DNA of 64,000 bases from Kocuria rosea subsp. polaris (lineage in GTDB: Bacteria; Actinomycetota; Actinomycetes; Actinomycetales; Micrococcaceae), in assembly GCF_001483755.1 (NCBI RefSeq), contig NZ_LQBK01000004.1:83303-147302 (forward strand), written 5' to 3'. The notes beneath the pieces are model-generated. The model did not search any database and had not been told where the DNA came from. It saw only the letters and a list, made by a program, of their open reading frames with translations. Positions 34,468 through 43,346 of this stretch are shown here, in pieces (the stretch's first letter is position 1; each line of letters opens with the position of its first letter). Position numbers and translations under genes: made by a program.

Positions 34468-34615
34468 CGTCCTGTCCCCTCGTGTCCGTCCCGTCGGATT
34501 CGATCAGGAGTGTGCTGACCGTAGGCACGCGGCGGGGCCGGCCCCAAGGGGGTCCGCCGGATCGTCGCCGGTCCGTGACCCATGGCGTCTCCGTGTCGGC
34601 GCCGGCGGCGTCCGG

Positions 34616-35044
34616 TCAGCTCGAGGCGCCGTCGCGGGCGCGGTCCGTCCACGGGCCGTCGCCGAGCTTGGCGTAGGACGCCGCGACGATCTGCTCGAGG
34701 ACCTCCAGGTCCACGGCGTCGAGGTCCTTGAGGTAGATGCAGCCCACGCCGGTGGTGTGCGGGCCCAGGCGGGCCAGGTTCTCCTGGTGGGCGTCCACGC
34801 CGTCGTACACGTAGACCGTCGTCGCCGCCTTGCGTGCGGCGAAGCCGGCCGCGGGGGCATCCCCCTCGTGGCCGCTCGCGTACTTGTAGTGGTACTGGCC
34901 GAAGCCCACAACGGTGCCCCACATCTCGGCCGGTTGCCCGGTGACGCGGGTGAGCAGCGGGACGAGGCGCTCGGCGTCGGCCCGCCGCCGCTTCGGCGTG
35001 ACCCCAGCGAGGTGTTCCTCGACCGGTTGTCCTGTCTTCTCCAC
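34616..35044 (-). CDS. DUF1801 domain protein
   Basis: 142 residues from GTG 35044 behind GAGGAGCCCGCC. The order GTVVGFGQYHYKYASGHEGD, then FAARKAATTVYVYDG, then GPHTTGVGCIYLKDLDAVDLEVLEQIV is typical of DUF1801 (YdhG-like) proteins, small single-domain cytoplasmic proteins sometimes linked to iron or stress. No exact function. Confidence 0.85.
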   Translation of the reverse strand: MEKTGQPVEEHLAGVTPKRRRADAERLVPLLTRVTGQPAEMWGTVVGFGQYHYKYASGHEGDAPAAGFAARKAATTVYVYDGVDAHQENLARLGPHTTGVGCIYLKDLDAVDLEVLEQIVAASYAKLGDGPWTDRARDGASS

Positions 35045-35505
35045 GGCGGGCTCCTCGGGGTCGCTGGGACGACGATCGTCTCAGGGACCAGGGTCCCCGG
35101 CCCGTCCGACACGGCAGCGCAGGGATGGCCGATCACGGCCGCCGGGGTGGCTGGAGGCGGAACGGCCCCCCAGCACGTTCCGTCCCCAGCGCTGTCCCCC
35201 CGTGGGCGGATGACCGGCGGCGGGCTGCGGACTGCGTTGTCCGGGCAGCCTCTCTGCCGGTCAGGAAGGTCGCACCGGGGCCCTGGTCGGCCCATGGATG
35301 GCGCCCCTTCCGCCCACCATGATGTGGACCGGGTCACAGCCGAATCAAACGGGCGTGCAACATCGGCGGCTTTGGACGAGACATTCATGTGCACCAGCAA
35401 ACAACCCCTTTGGTCCGATGGCCGCTCCTTCCGGGCGGGCGCGCCACGGTGTGCCATGGACCCGGCCCGTGCCGTGCTCCGGTCCCCGGCGGGCCGGCCG
35501 TGGGG
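35045..35505. other. Gene-free stretch, 461 bp
   Basis: Upstream of the DUF1801 gene and downstream of the AraC gene. Short open frames occur on both strands but none has a start signal, family resemblance or codon bias of a gene. Slightly less GC-rich around 35330-35410. No clear hairpin or repeat seen. Confidence 0.5.
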
Positions 35506-36462
35506 TCAGCGGTACAGGGTGGTGCTGGGCGGCACGCCGTAGATGGCGCGGTAGCGGGATGCGAAGCGCCCGGAGTGGGCGAAGCCCCACCGGGCGGCGA
35601 TGCCGGCCACGGTCTCCCCGGTGGTGGGATCGGCGTGCAGGAGCTCGGCGTGGGCGCCGGCCAGCCGTGCCTGGGCCAGGTACTCGGTGGGGCTGAGCCG
35701 GTGCGGGTGATTGGCGCGGAAGGCCTGGACCAAGGTGGGGGTGGGAGTGTTCGCCGCCCGGGCGGCGTCGTCGACGGTGATCGGCTGGTGGGCGTGGTCG
35801 TCGATGAACTGTTTGGCGATGCGGTAGCGGCGGGTCTGGGCGGCCATGGACAGGGCGCGCAGCTCCTGGTCCCCGACCAGGGGGAAGCACTCGAGCAGCG
35901 CCACGGCCAGGTGCCGGGTGAGGCCGGCGCGCACCAGCGGGGCGTCGAAGGCCCCGGAGTCCACGAGCTCCTGGGCCAGGCGGGTCAGGGAGGACCAGTA
36001 CTGGCCCAGCCGGGGGGTGAGCGGGTGGGCGGAGGCGAACGCCACCGGGGTGTTCTCGGTGCCGTAGACGGTCTCGGCGATGTCCTGCACCACGTCCGCG
36101 GTGAGGTAGACGTTGCTGGCCCGCAGGGAGTCCACCACGAACAGGGTCGGGCTGGACGGGGTGATCAGCACCGGGGCGCCGATCCCGGTGCCGGACTCGG
36201 TGCGGGTGGACCAGTCGCACCGGCCGGCGGTGCGCTGGACCACGCTGAACATCTCGGTGTCCCCCCAGGAGGAGTAGGACCCTTCCACCTCCACCCGCGC
36301 CAGGGACACGTCCTCGTCCCCGGTCCTCTCCTCCCGGTAGGACAGGCCGCGCTCGGAGGGCTGGAAGGAGAAGCGCGCCCCGATGGTCTCGAACAGCAGC
36401 ATCACGGCGTCCGGGTCCTCGGCTGCGAGCTCGAGATGGAAGGCCTCGCTCACCGGATCCAC
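35506..36462 (-). CDS. AraC family transcriptional regulator
   Basis: 318 residues from GTG 36462 behind AGGGGGG. The N-terminal part (about 1-200) is a ligand/dimerisation domain of the AraC-binding-like-2 kind. The C-terminal pair of helix-turn-helix motifs is ITVDDAARAANTPTPTLVQAFRANHPHRLSPTEYL and VAGIAARWGFAHSGRFASRYRAIYGVPPSTTLYR. The target is unknown; no divergent partner gene lies within 200 bp upstream, only the thermonuclease gene on the same strand. Confidence 0.92.
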   Translation of the reverse strand: MDPVSEAFHLELAAEDPDAVMLLFETIGARFSFQPSERGLSYREERTGDEDVSLARVEVEGSYSSWGDTEMFSVVQRTAGRCDWSTRTESGTGIGAPVLITPSSPTLFVVDSLRASNVYLTADVVQDIAETVYGTENTPVAFASAHPLTPRLGQYWSSLTRLAQELVDSGAFDAPLVRAGLTRHLAVALLECFPLVGDQELRALSMAAQTRRYRIAKQFIDDHAHQPITVDDAARAANTPTPTLVQAFRANHPHRLSPTEYLAQARLAGAHAELLHADPTTGETVAGIAARWGFAHSGRFASRYRAIYGVPPSTTLYR

Positions 36463-36686
36463 CCCCCTGGCCCGGGCCGCGCACCGGGGGCGGCGAGGAC
36501 CGACCGGGTGTCCCGGCGGGACAGGGGCGCGTGGATGGTCATGTCAGGACCCTCGTCATGGAGGTGCAACGGGGCAGGGGTCGTGCTGGGCCCTATGATC
36601 CTCCCCGGCTCCGGCTACCACCAGCGGATCCCGGCCCGTGACGCCGGGCCGTCCCCCGGGTTCCGGGCCATCCGGCCCCGTCGGGG

Positions 36687-37880
36687 TCAGCAGGGCTTGA
36701 AGAACTTCCCCCCGGGCGCGTAGCACCGCGGACCGGTGTAGCCGGGGATGTCCGCGTAGTACCCCGGAGGGGCCTGGTTGACGATGTTGGCGCCCGGGTT
36801 CGGGGCGGGCTTCGGCGCAGGGGCAGGGGCAGGGGCCGGGGCCGGTGCGGGAGCGGGAGCCAGCCTGGGTGCGGGCGCAGGGGCCGCCGGGGCGGGAGCC
36901 GGGGCCGGTGCCGGCGCGGGCGCCCGTCGGACGGCGTCGGCTGCCGCCTGCCGGGCTGCTTCTGCCTGACGGGCCGCTTCGGCCTGCCGGTCGGCCTCCG
37001 CCTGGCGTGCTGCCTCGGCCTGCCGGCGCTCCTCGTCTGCCGCCGCGCGCTCTGCGGCCTCCGCCTCCGCCGCGCGGCGCTGCTCGGCGGCGCGCTCCTG
37101 GAGGGCGGCGACGTCCTGGCGGACTCCGGCGATCCCCCGCTTCAGCGACGGCATCCCGACCAGGTGGCGGACGTGCGGATGGGTGTCGCCGTCGATCGCG
37201 TCGAGGGCCGCGAGGAAGGCGACGGCGGCCGCGACCTCACCGGCCGGGTCGGCGAGATCCGCAGGCGTGGCGTCGGCGAGCGCGCTCGCGGCCTGCTGCA
37301 CCTGCGCCGGGACGGTGCAGCCGTGGGCGGGGTCGAGCAGGCCGGCCTGCTGCTGCTCGGCCTCGGCGAAGGCCTCCTCCACCGGCGGCAGGAAGCGGTC
37401 GTTCGGCGCGATGTAGAGCGGCGTGCCCAGGCCCTGGCGGGCGATCTCGGCGTTGACCAGGGTGCCGTTCTGCAGGAACACCCCGGCCAGGGTGCGGTCG
37501 TAGGAGTCGGTGCGCTCCTGGTCGTACTCGAGGCCCACCACGGTCCCCTGCGGCAGGAGCTCCTCCAGCAGGGCGGTGGCCTCCGGCCCGAGGCACTCGA
37601 CGACCTCGTTCGGGTCCTTGGTCTCCGGGGTGTCGATGTTGAGCAGCCGCACACGGACCACCTCGCCGCCCCGCCGGACGTCGACGGTGTCGCCGTCGAT
37701 CACCCGCTCCACCACGGCGCGCTCGCCGCGCAGCTCCGGGGCGGCGGACGTCTCGGTCGAGGAGGTGTTCGACGACGACGGCGTCGCGTCGCTGGAGGCC
37801 GCCGTCCCGCCGCAGCCGGTCAGGAGCAGGAGGACGAGCGCCGAGGCGCCCAGGCGGAGGGAAACCGGGGGAGGTGTCAC
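36687..37880 (-). CDS. Thermonuclease-like lipoprotein with coiled and Pro/Ala linker
   Basis: 397 residues from GTG 37880. Lipoprotein signal ends in LLLTGC. The SNase domain has VERVIDGDTVDVRR, VRLLNIDTPE and YDRTLAGVFLQNG, carrying the acidic and arginine residues of the nuclease site. It is followed by a Glu/Ala/Arg-rich coiled stretch (RQAEAARQAEADRQ repeats), a run of Pro-Ala repeats spanning the wall, and a short C-terminal domain with YADIPGYTGPRCYAPGGKFF. It should degrade nucleic acids at the cell surface. The frame is open further upstream, but the signal peptide and AGGA site fix the start. Confidence 0.9.
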   Translation of the reverse strand: MTPPPVSLRLGASALVLLLLTGCGGTAASSDATPSSSNTSSTETSAAPELRGERAVVERVIDGDTVDVRRGGEVVRVRLLNIDTPETKDPNEVVECLGPEATALLEELLPQGTVVGLEYDQERTDSYDRTLAGVFLQNGTLVNAEIARQGLGTPLYIAPNDRFLPPVEEAFAEAEQQQAGLLDPAHGCTVPAQVQQAASALADATPADLADPAGEVAAAVAFLAALDAIDGDTHPHVRHLVGMPSLKRGIAGVRQDVAALQERAAEQRRAAEAEAAERAAADEERRQAEAARQAEADRQAEAARQAEAARQAAADAVRRAPAPAPAPAPAPAAPAPAPRLAPAPAPAPAPAPAPAPKPAPNPGANIVNQAPPGYYADIPGYTGPRCYAPGGKFFKPC

Positions 37881-38119
37881 GGGGGGTCCTGTCAGGAAGT
37901 CGTCAGTTCCCCTCCAGCTTATGGATGCACATGCAATCACCGGGGGAGGCTGATGTCCCCAGTTCAGGGGGTGGAGCTTCTTGCGCGGGGGAGTGGTGCG
38001 TCCGTCCTGCTCCGGGGGAGCGTCACAATGCGGGGTCCAGCGGCACCGGCTTGTCGTATGCGAATGCAAAGACATGAAATACAGGGACACCGTTCTGCTC
38101 TGCTCGAAAGCTGTCCACC

Positions 38120-39058
38120 ATGACGCCCTCCACGGACCCCACTTTTCAGCCTCCTGTGCCCATCCGCACCTTGGGGTTCGCCGCCTTCCGGCTCCTCGGC
38201 CCGGTGGCGGGTACCACCGCCCAGGAGTTCTCGTCGAGTCCGTCGAGCCTGTTGAGCCGGAGCCCAGGGCAGTCGGTCATCGCCGAGACGCTGCGCCTCC
38301 AGGGTGACGAGCCGCCCCGGGCGTGGTGGCAACGACTGGTCGGGAGCAGTCCCCTCGGTGCCTCCGGCCGATCCTGGTTCCATGGTGCACTGGGAGAGAT
38401 CGCGGTCGGTCAGATCCTCCGCGGCCTGGGCTCGGAGTGGACGGTGCTCCACGCTGTTCCGGTCGGCGCCGGGGCCTCGGACATCGACCACGTCCTGGTC
38501 GGCCCCGCGGGAGTGTTCACGCTCAACACGAAGAACCACGCGGGCAAGAAGGTCTGGGTCGGTGAGCGCGCGATCCTCGTCGACGGGCACAGGCAGCACT
38601 ACCTCTCCCGCGCTCGTCATGAGGCGGCGCGGGCGGCCAAACGGTTGAGCGCGGTGGTGGGGGAGCAGGTGCCGGTCACCCCGGTGCTGGTGCTGATCGA
38701 ACCGAAGGACCTGACGATCAAGCAACGACCCGCGGGGGTCCACGTCATCACCGACCGGCGACTGCTGCGCTGGCTGCGGCGCCGTCGCCCCGCCCTGGCG
38801 CCTGAACAGGTCGCCCGGATCACGGCCGCAGCCGTGGTCCCGAAGACCTGGCACAACAGCCCCCCGCCGTCCGAAGACCCCATCGCGCTGCAGGAGCGCT
38901 TCGACGGGCTTCGGGCTTCCGTGCGGAGCGCGCGGCGCCGGCGTGCGCTGTGGGAACTCGCACTGCTCATCGGGGGCGTTGCTGCCGCCGTCAACACCGG
39001 CCCGGACCTCCTGGCGGCCCTGCTCGGCGCCGGTCCGGGGTTCGGAGCGAACGCATAG
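38120..39058 (+). CDS. NERD (nuclease-related) domain protein
   Basis: 312 residues from ATG 38120. The NERD core is GALGEIAVGQILRGLG, then GASDIDHVLVGPAGVFTLNTKNHAGKKVWV (about 120-150), holding the Glu, Asp and Lys of a PD-(D/E)XK-type site. One helix near the C-terminus (ALLIGGVAAAVNTGPDLLAALLG) may anchor it in the membrane. NERD proteins are found in DNA processing and some defence contexts; here there is no helicase or kinase partner, so the role is open. Divergent from the thermonuclease gene. Confidence 0.87.
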   Translation: MTPSTDPTFQPPVPIRTLGFAAFRLLGPVAGTTAQEFSSSPSSLLSRSPGQSVIAETLRLQGDEPPRAWWQRLVGSSPLGASGRSWFHGALGEIAVGQILRGLGSEWTVLHAVPVGAGASDIDHVLVGPAGVFTLNTKNHAGKKVWVGERAILVDGHRQHYLSRARHEAARAAKRLSAVVGEQVPVTPVLVLIEPKDLTIKQRPAGVHVITDRRLLRWLRRRRPALAPEQVARITAAAVVPKTWHNSPPPSEDPIALQERFDGLRASVRSARRRRALWELALLIGGVAAAVNTGPDLLAALLGAGPGFGANA

Positions 39059-39148
39059 TCCCAGTCCCTTCAGTGCGTGTGCTGTGTGACACCAATACCG
39101 CGCCCCTGATCGTTCCTGTCGGACCGGTTTCGTAATACGATTCATGGT

Positions 39149-39232
39149 GTGGAGATCCACCGATCCGCCCGCAAGCACGGCATCGGCGACGCCATGAAAG
39201 CCGAACCCCGGTACTTGGACCTGTTGCCATGA
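39149..39232 (+). pseudogene. Internally deleted toxin of a type II toxin-antitoxin pair
   Basis: A 27-codon frame from GTG 39149 reads VEIHRSARKHGIGD followed by AMKAEPRYLDLLP. The first block is the N-terminus and the second the C-terminus (usually HAMKMRPKYLDLLP) of a toxin of about 80-90 residues that normally precedes this kind of CopG-like antitoxin. The roughly 50 residues in between, with the catalytic core, are gone but the frame is kept. TACGAT just upstream may be a -10, and CGTAATACG (39131-39139) a small operator. Family resemblance is from memory. Confidence 0.65.
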
Positions 39233-39243
39233 GGAGGAGAGCT

Positions 39244-39513
39244 ATGACCAGCACACCGCGGACCTCCAAGGGCCGCCCTGTCACCGAGAACCAGATCGAT
39301 CGCCTCGCTCGGGAGGCGGAGGCCGGATACGATCCGGCGGAGCTCCGGCGATCCGGCGGACGCAGGCCGATCGGCTCCGCCGCGGCCCGAGTCGTTCCCG
39401 TCCGCCTGGACCCCGAGCTGGACGCCGCTCTGAAGCAGCGAGCGCAGTCCGACAACACCACTGCCAGCGAGGTCATCCGCGACGCCCTCCACGCGTGGCT
39501 CAAGAGCGCCTGA
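39244..39513 (+). CDS. CopG/RHH-type antitoxin
   Basis: 89 residues from ATG 39244 behind GAGGAGGAGAGCT. The N-terminal tail SKGRPVTENQIDRLAREAEAGYDPAELRR is the toxin-binding region, and VVPVRLDPELDAALKQRAQSDNTTASEVIRDALHAWL is a ribbon-helix-helix DNA-binding domain. It should repress its own operon. Its toxin partner, 12 bp upstream, is only a fused remnant, so this is an orphan antitoxin. Confidence 0.85.
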   Translation: MTSTPRTSKGRPVTENQIDRLAREAEAGYDPAELRRSGGRRPIGSAAARVVPVRLDPELDAALKQRAQSDNTTASEVIRDALHAWLKSA

Positions 39514-39711
39514 CGGGACTGCGGCCCCTCTGAGCGACGGGCAGGCGGCGTTCAGAAGTGCAGCACGGCCGGCGCGAAGGCGCGCCCCCAAGGGCTCGGC
39601 GGAGCTCGCGTTCTCAGCGGCGGGCCGTCATCTCCCGTCCGTCCGGACCATTCCGGCCGCTCGGACCTAAAATGGAGACCCGCAACGGACTTTTCCGGAG
39701 GAGCGTGCGTG

Positions 39712-40008
39712 ATGGCTTTCGTGCAGCTGATCGAATACACCACCTCGAGGCCGGAGGAGGTGGCCGAGGTCCTCGCGGAGTGGCAGCAGTCCTCCCAGGG
39801 GAAACGCACGGCTCGCCGCGTCCTGTCGGCGACGGACCGCAACGATCCGAAGCGCTTCGTCGAGATCGTCTTCTTCGACTCCTACGAGTCCGCCATGGAG
39901 AACTCGCAGCTCCCGGAGACCCAGGAGTACGCCCGGAAGCTGACCGAGCTCATGGACGGGGAGCCCGTGTTCCGGGACCTCGACGTCGTGGAGGACCGCG
40001 AGCTCTAG
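39712..40008 (+). CDS. Small dimeric alpha/beta-barrel protein (ABM-like)
   Basis: 98 residues from ATG 39712, seven to eight bases behind GGAGGAG; GTG 39709 one codon earlier is an alternative. AFVQLIEYTTSRPEEVAEVLAEWQQSS, then RFVEIVFFDSYESAMENSQLPETQEYARKL, is the pattern of the dimeric ferredoxin-like barrel found in antibiotic biosynthesis monooxygenases and stress proteins. No cofactor site can be seen. Probably cytoplasmic; 34 bp upstream of the M20 peptidase gene, so perhaps cotranscribed. Confidence 0.75.
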   Translation: MAFVQLIEYTTSRPEEVAEVLAEWQQSSQGKRTARRVLSATDRNDPKRFVEIVFFDSYESAMENSQLPETQEYARKLTELMDGEPVFRDLDVVEDREL

Positions 40009-40042
40009 GGCCCGGCAGCGAGTGTTCTCCGCGGAGGTGACC

Positions 40043-41428
40043 GTGACCGCCGACCACGAGATGCACTCCTACCTGACAGCACACCTCCCCGAGATGCTGG
40101 ACAAGCTGAAGGAGTGGGTGCGGATCCCCTCGGTGGCCGCGGCCCCGGAGCACGAGCACGATCTGCTGCGCTCGGCGCACTGGCTGGCCGGGGCGCTGCG
40201 TGACACGGGCTTCCCCACCACGCAGATCTGGCCGGGCGCCTACGGCCCGGCCGTCCACGCCGCCTGGTGCGAGGCTCCCGGTGCACCCACGGTGCTGGTC
40301 TACAGCCACCACGACGTGCGGGCGGTCAAGGAGGAGAACTGGGACCAGACGTCCCCCTTCGACCCGGTGGCCCGGGACGGGCGGCTCTACGGCCGGGGCG
40401 CCTCGGACGCCAAGGGCCAGGTCCTCGCCCACCTGTGGGGCGTCCGGGCGCACCTGGCCGCCACCGGGCGAGAGGTGCCGGCCGTGAACCTGAAGTTCCT
40501 GGTCGAGGGCGAGGAGGAGGCCGGGTCCCCGGGCCTGGCCCAATTGATCCAGGACCACCCGGAGGAGCTGGCCGCGGACGTGGTGATCTTCTCCGACACG
40601 CTGCTGTGGCGCGCCGATCACCCAGGACTGTGCACCGGGGTGCGCGGGATGCTCAGCGCGCACCTGGAGATCCACGGGCCCTTCACCGACATCCACAGCG
40701 GGGCCGTGTCCGGGGTCGCCCCCAACCCCGCCCTGGAGATGGCCCGGGTCCTCGCCCAGCTCTACGACGAGGACGGCAGGATCACCCTGCCCGGCTTCTA
40801 CGACCGCGTCCCGGAGATCCCCGACGCCCGGCGGGCGGAGCTGGCAGCACTGCCCTTCGACGAGGGGGACTGGCTGGCCCGCACCCACACGCGCAGCATC
40901 GGCGGGGAGGCCGGCTACACCGTGCTGGAGCGGCTGTGGGAACGGCCCGCCCTGGAGGTCATCGCCCTGATCGCCGGCGACCCCACGGAGGTCTCGAGGG
41001 CGGTGATCCCCTCGATGGCGGCGATGGACCTGAGCATCCGCACGGTGGTCGGCCAGAAGGTGCAGGAGGTGGCCGAGCAGCTGCGCACCTGGGTGGCCGA
41101 GCGGGTCGGGGACGGCTACGAGTACGAGCTGACCGTGTCGACCAAGACCTCCCAGGAGGCCTACCGCACCCCGGACCACCCCGTGGTGGAGGCCCTGGCC
41201 CGGGCCATGGCCGCCGGTTTCGGGGTGGACGAGGTGGGACGGATGGGCAACGCCGGGGGCGGGCCGGCCGACCTGCTCGCCACCGCGCTGGAGGCACCGG
41301 TGGTGTTCTTCGGCACCGGGCTGCTCGAGGACAACTGGCACAACAGCGACGAGAGCGTCCGCACGGACCTGCTGCTGGCCGGGGCCGCCACCCTCGCCCA
41401 CCTGTGGGACGAGCTGGGCCGGGCGTAG
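40043..41428 (+). CDS. M20 family dipeptidase / carboxypeptidase
   Basis: 461 residues from GTG 40043, preferred over GTG 40022 because GGAGG sits five bases upstream. Metal and catalytic residues appear in order: YSHHDVRA (His89, Asp91), YGRGASDAKGQ (Asp122), LVEGEEEAGSPG (Glu157, Glu158), IFSDTLLW (Asp) and the C-terminal HNSDES (His). This is a co-catalytic zinc peptidase of the CNDP/Dug1-like group, acting in the cytoplasm on dipeptides or N-acyl amino acids. Confidence 0.93.
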   Translation: MTADHEMHSYLTAHLPEMLDKLKEWVRIPSVAAAPEHEHDLLRSAHWLAGALRDTGFPTTQIWPGAYGPAVHAAWCEAPGAPTVLVYSHHDVRAVKEENWDQTSPFDPVARDGRLYGRGASDAKGQVLAHLWGVRAHLAATGREVPAVNLKFLVEGEEEAGSPGLAQLIQDHPEELAADVVIFSDTLLWRADHPGLCTGVRGMLSAHLEIHGPFTDIHSGAVSGVAPNPALEMARVLAQLYDEDGRITLPGFYDRVPEIPDARRAELAALPFDEGDWLARTHTRSIGGEAGYTVLERLWERPALEVIALIAGDPTEVSRAVIPSMAAMDLSIRTVVGQKVQEVAEQLRTWVAERVGDGYEYELTVSTKTSQEAYRTPDHPVVEALARAMAAGFGVDEVGRMGNAGGGPADLLATALEAPVVFFGTGLLEDNWHNSDESVRTDLLLAGAATLAHLWDELGRA

Positions 41429-41508
41429 TCGGGGCCCGGGGGGCGGGAGTCGCGGCAGCGTGCGCGCTCCCTGTTGCGGACGCCTCCCCGGAGGCGCACA
41501 GTTCTGCT

Positions 41509-41778
41509 ATGAGAACGACGACGCCGTTGTTCGTGCTGGCCGTGGTGGTCGCGGCCCTGGCCCAGCTGGTGGCCGGCTACTTCTACATGGCCAGCGGCCT
41601 GATGGCCCCGCTGTGGGCCATCGCGCTCCTGGGCGTGTGGTGGGTGCTCCTCACCTACGTCGGCGTGCGGCTGGTGCAGCGCCGGTCCTACCTGGTGCTC
41701 CTCGTCCCCGTCGTGGCCGGCGTGACCTGGTTCGCGGTCATGACGTTCGGGGAAGCGGTCCTCGGCTGGACGCCCTGA
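41509..41778 (+). CDS. Small three-helix membrane protein
   Basis: 89 residues from ATG 41509. Three hydrophobic segments fill the protein: TPLFVLAVVVAALAQLVAGYFYM, LWAIALLGVWWVLLTYVGVRLV, and YLVLLVPVVAGVTWFAVM. A TTCTGCTATG run directly before the start suggests a leaderless or short-leader message. The hairpin GCCTCCCCGGAGGC lies at 41481-41495. Unknown function. Confidence 0.7.
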   Translation: MRTTTPLFVLAVVVAALAQLVAGYFYMASGLMAPLWAIALLGVWWVLLTYVGVRLVQRRSYLVLLVPVVAGVTWFAVMTFGEAVLGWTP

Positions 41779-41891
41779 GTTCTCGGGCCGATTTCCGTTC
41801 ACGGGGCGGTCACCTCGGGGTCGTCTGGCAGGCCTACTCTCGGCGACGCCGCGACTGCTCACCCGCGCGGCCCGTCCCGAGGAGTCTGCCC

Positions 41892-43274
41892 ATGCGCACG
41901 TCCATCGTTTCCGCCGCCGTCCTGGCCCTGGGCCTGGGGTGCCTGAGCACCGGCCCGGCCGCCGCGAAGCCCGCGGCCGAGGAACTGCCCGCCGCCCCCG
42001 CCCTGTCCGGTTTCTCCGTGCTCCCCGCCGACACGTTCGTGCCCGGCTCGGAACCGTCGGGTGCTTTCCTCGACGGCCGCACGACGCCCGCCTACCCGGG
42101 GCAGCCCGTCCAGGGCTTCTCCGGGGTGCACGCCGCCGGTGACGGCACCTGGCTCGCCATGTCGGACAACGGGTTCGGCAACAAGGCCAACAGCCGCGAC
42201 TTCCTGCTGGCCGTCCACCGCATCGCCCCCGACCTCGACGGAGGAGAGACCCAGGTGCTGGACACGATGCATCTCTCGGACCCGGAGGGCCACATCCCCT
42301 GGGACATCTGGCGCGACGGTGGGTGCGAGGCGGCCGGCGACCTGCCCGCCGGCTACGAGTGCCCCGTCCCGGACCGGGTGCTGACCGGCGGGGACTTCGA
42401 CCTCGAGTCGATGCAGGTCGCCGAGGACGGCACCCTGTGGTTCGGTGAGGAGTTCGGCCCCTACCTGCTGCACACCGACGCCGAGGGACGCCTGCTGGAG
42501 GCCCCCATCAAGCTGCCCGGCGTGACCTCTCCCTCCGACCCGGACCCGGAGGCCCCGGCAGCCAACCTGGCGAACTCCAAGGGCTTCGAGGGCATGGCGA
42601 TCGCCCCCAACTCCCGCACCCTGTACCCCATGCTCGAGGGCGCCACCGACGAGGACAAGACCGCCGGACTGGCCGCCGACCGTCGCATCTACGAGGTGAC
42701 GCTGGGGGCGGGGAGCACGGCGACGACGTTCACCAGGGAGTACCTGCGCTACCGGATGGAGGCCGCCGACCACAACGTGGGCGACTTCATCGCGATCAAC
42801 GCCCACGAGTTCCTGGTGATCGAGCGCGACGACACCCAGGGCACCGAGGCCGATTTCAAGAGGATCTACCTGGTGGACACCCGCGATCGTGACCGAGACG
42901 GATACGTGGACAAGCGTGAACTGGTGGACCTGATGGACGTGGCGGACCCGCAGGGGCTGGCCTCCGAGGACGGCACCTACCGGATGCCCTACTTCACGAT
43001 CGAGGACCTGGAGATCCTCGACGAGAACACCATCGCGGTGCTCAACGACAATAACTACCGCGCCACCGGCGGGCGCGGGGAGGACGTCGTCGACGTCACC
43101 GAGTTCGCCACGATCGACCTGCCCGAGGACCTCAGGGTGGACCACCGTCTGCTCCCGGGTGCGGTCGAAGGACGACAGGGCGGGACGCACGGCCCGTCCC
43201 GGCCGGGCGAGACCCCGGCGCACTCCGCGACGGCCGCGGTCTCCTGGGTGGACTCCATGGTGCTGCCCGAGTAG
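41892..43274 (+). CDS. Secreted esterase-like phytase domain protein
   Basis: 460 residues from ATG 41892 behind GAGGAGTCTGCCC. Sec signal peptide with cleavage near AAA-K (about residue 26). The rest is the esterase-like activity of phytase (PF13449) fold: FSGVHAAGDGTWLAMSDNGFG, DFDLESMQVAEDGTLWFGEEFGPYLL, GFEGMAIAPNSRTLYPMLEG, FLVIERDD, with acidic runs that could bind calcium. It probably hydrolyses phosphate or ester substrates outside the cell. The stop is followed by 23 further in-frame codons to a second stop. Confidence 0.88.
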   Translation: MRTSIVSAAVLALGLGCLSTGPAAAKPAAEELPAAPALSGFSVLPADTFVPGSEPSGAFLDGRTTPAYPGQPVQGFSGVHAAGDGTWLAMSDNGFGNKANSRDFLLAVHRIAPDLDGGETQVLDTMHLSDPEGHIPWDIWRDGGCEAAGDLPAGYECPVPDRVLTGGDFDLESMQVAEDGTLWFGEEFGPYLLHTDAEGRLLEAPIKLPGVTSPSDPDPEAPAANLANSKGFEGMAIAPNSRTLYPMLEGATDEDKTAGLAADRRIYEVTLGAGSTATTFTREYLRYRMEAADHNVGDFIAINAHEFLVIERDDTQGTEADFKRIYLVDTRDRDRDGYVDKRELVDLMDVADPQGLASEDGTYRMPYFTIEDLEILDENTIAVLNDNNYRATGGRGEDVVDVTEFATIDLPEDLRVDHRLLPGAVEGRQGGTHGPSRPGETPAHSATAAVSWVDSMVLPE

Positions 43275-43346
43275 GGCGACGCGGGGCAGGGCATCGACCC
43301 GGCCATCCGCGAGACCACCAAGGGCGTCAACGAGATCCAGGTCTAG
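43275..43346 (+). pseudogene. In-frame coding-like tail after the phytase-like stop
   Basis: After TAG at 43272 the same frame continues GDAGQGIDPAIRETTKGVNEIQV and then stops at 43344. The stretch has codon bias of a real gene. It may be the lost end of the upstream protein, a piece of another deleted gene, or chance; I cannot name a family. Confidence 0.3.

Noticed and set aside
38120-39058. NERD protein and the neighbouring toxin-antitoxin pair as a defence island
   Set aside because: No helicase, methylase, kinase or recombinase is nearby, and GC content is normal; coincidence is the simpler reading.
39144-39197. Short frame from ATG 39144 in another phase over the toxin remnant
   Set aside because: Only 17 codons with no resemblance; the GTG 39149 frame matches both ends of the toxin.
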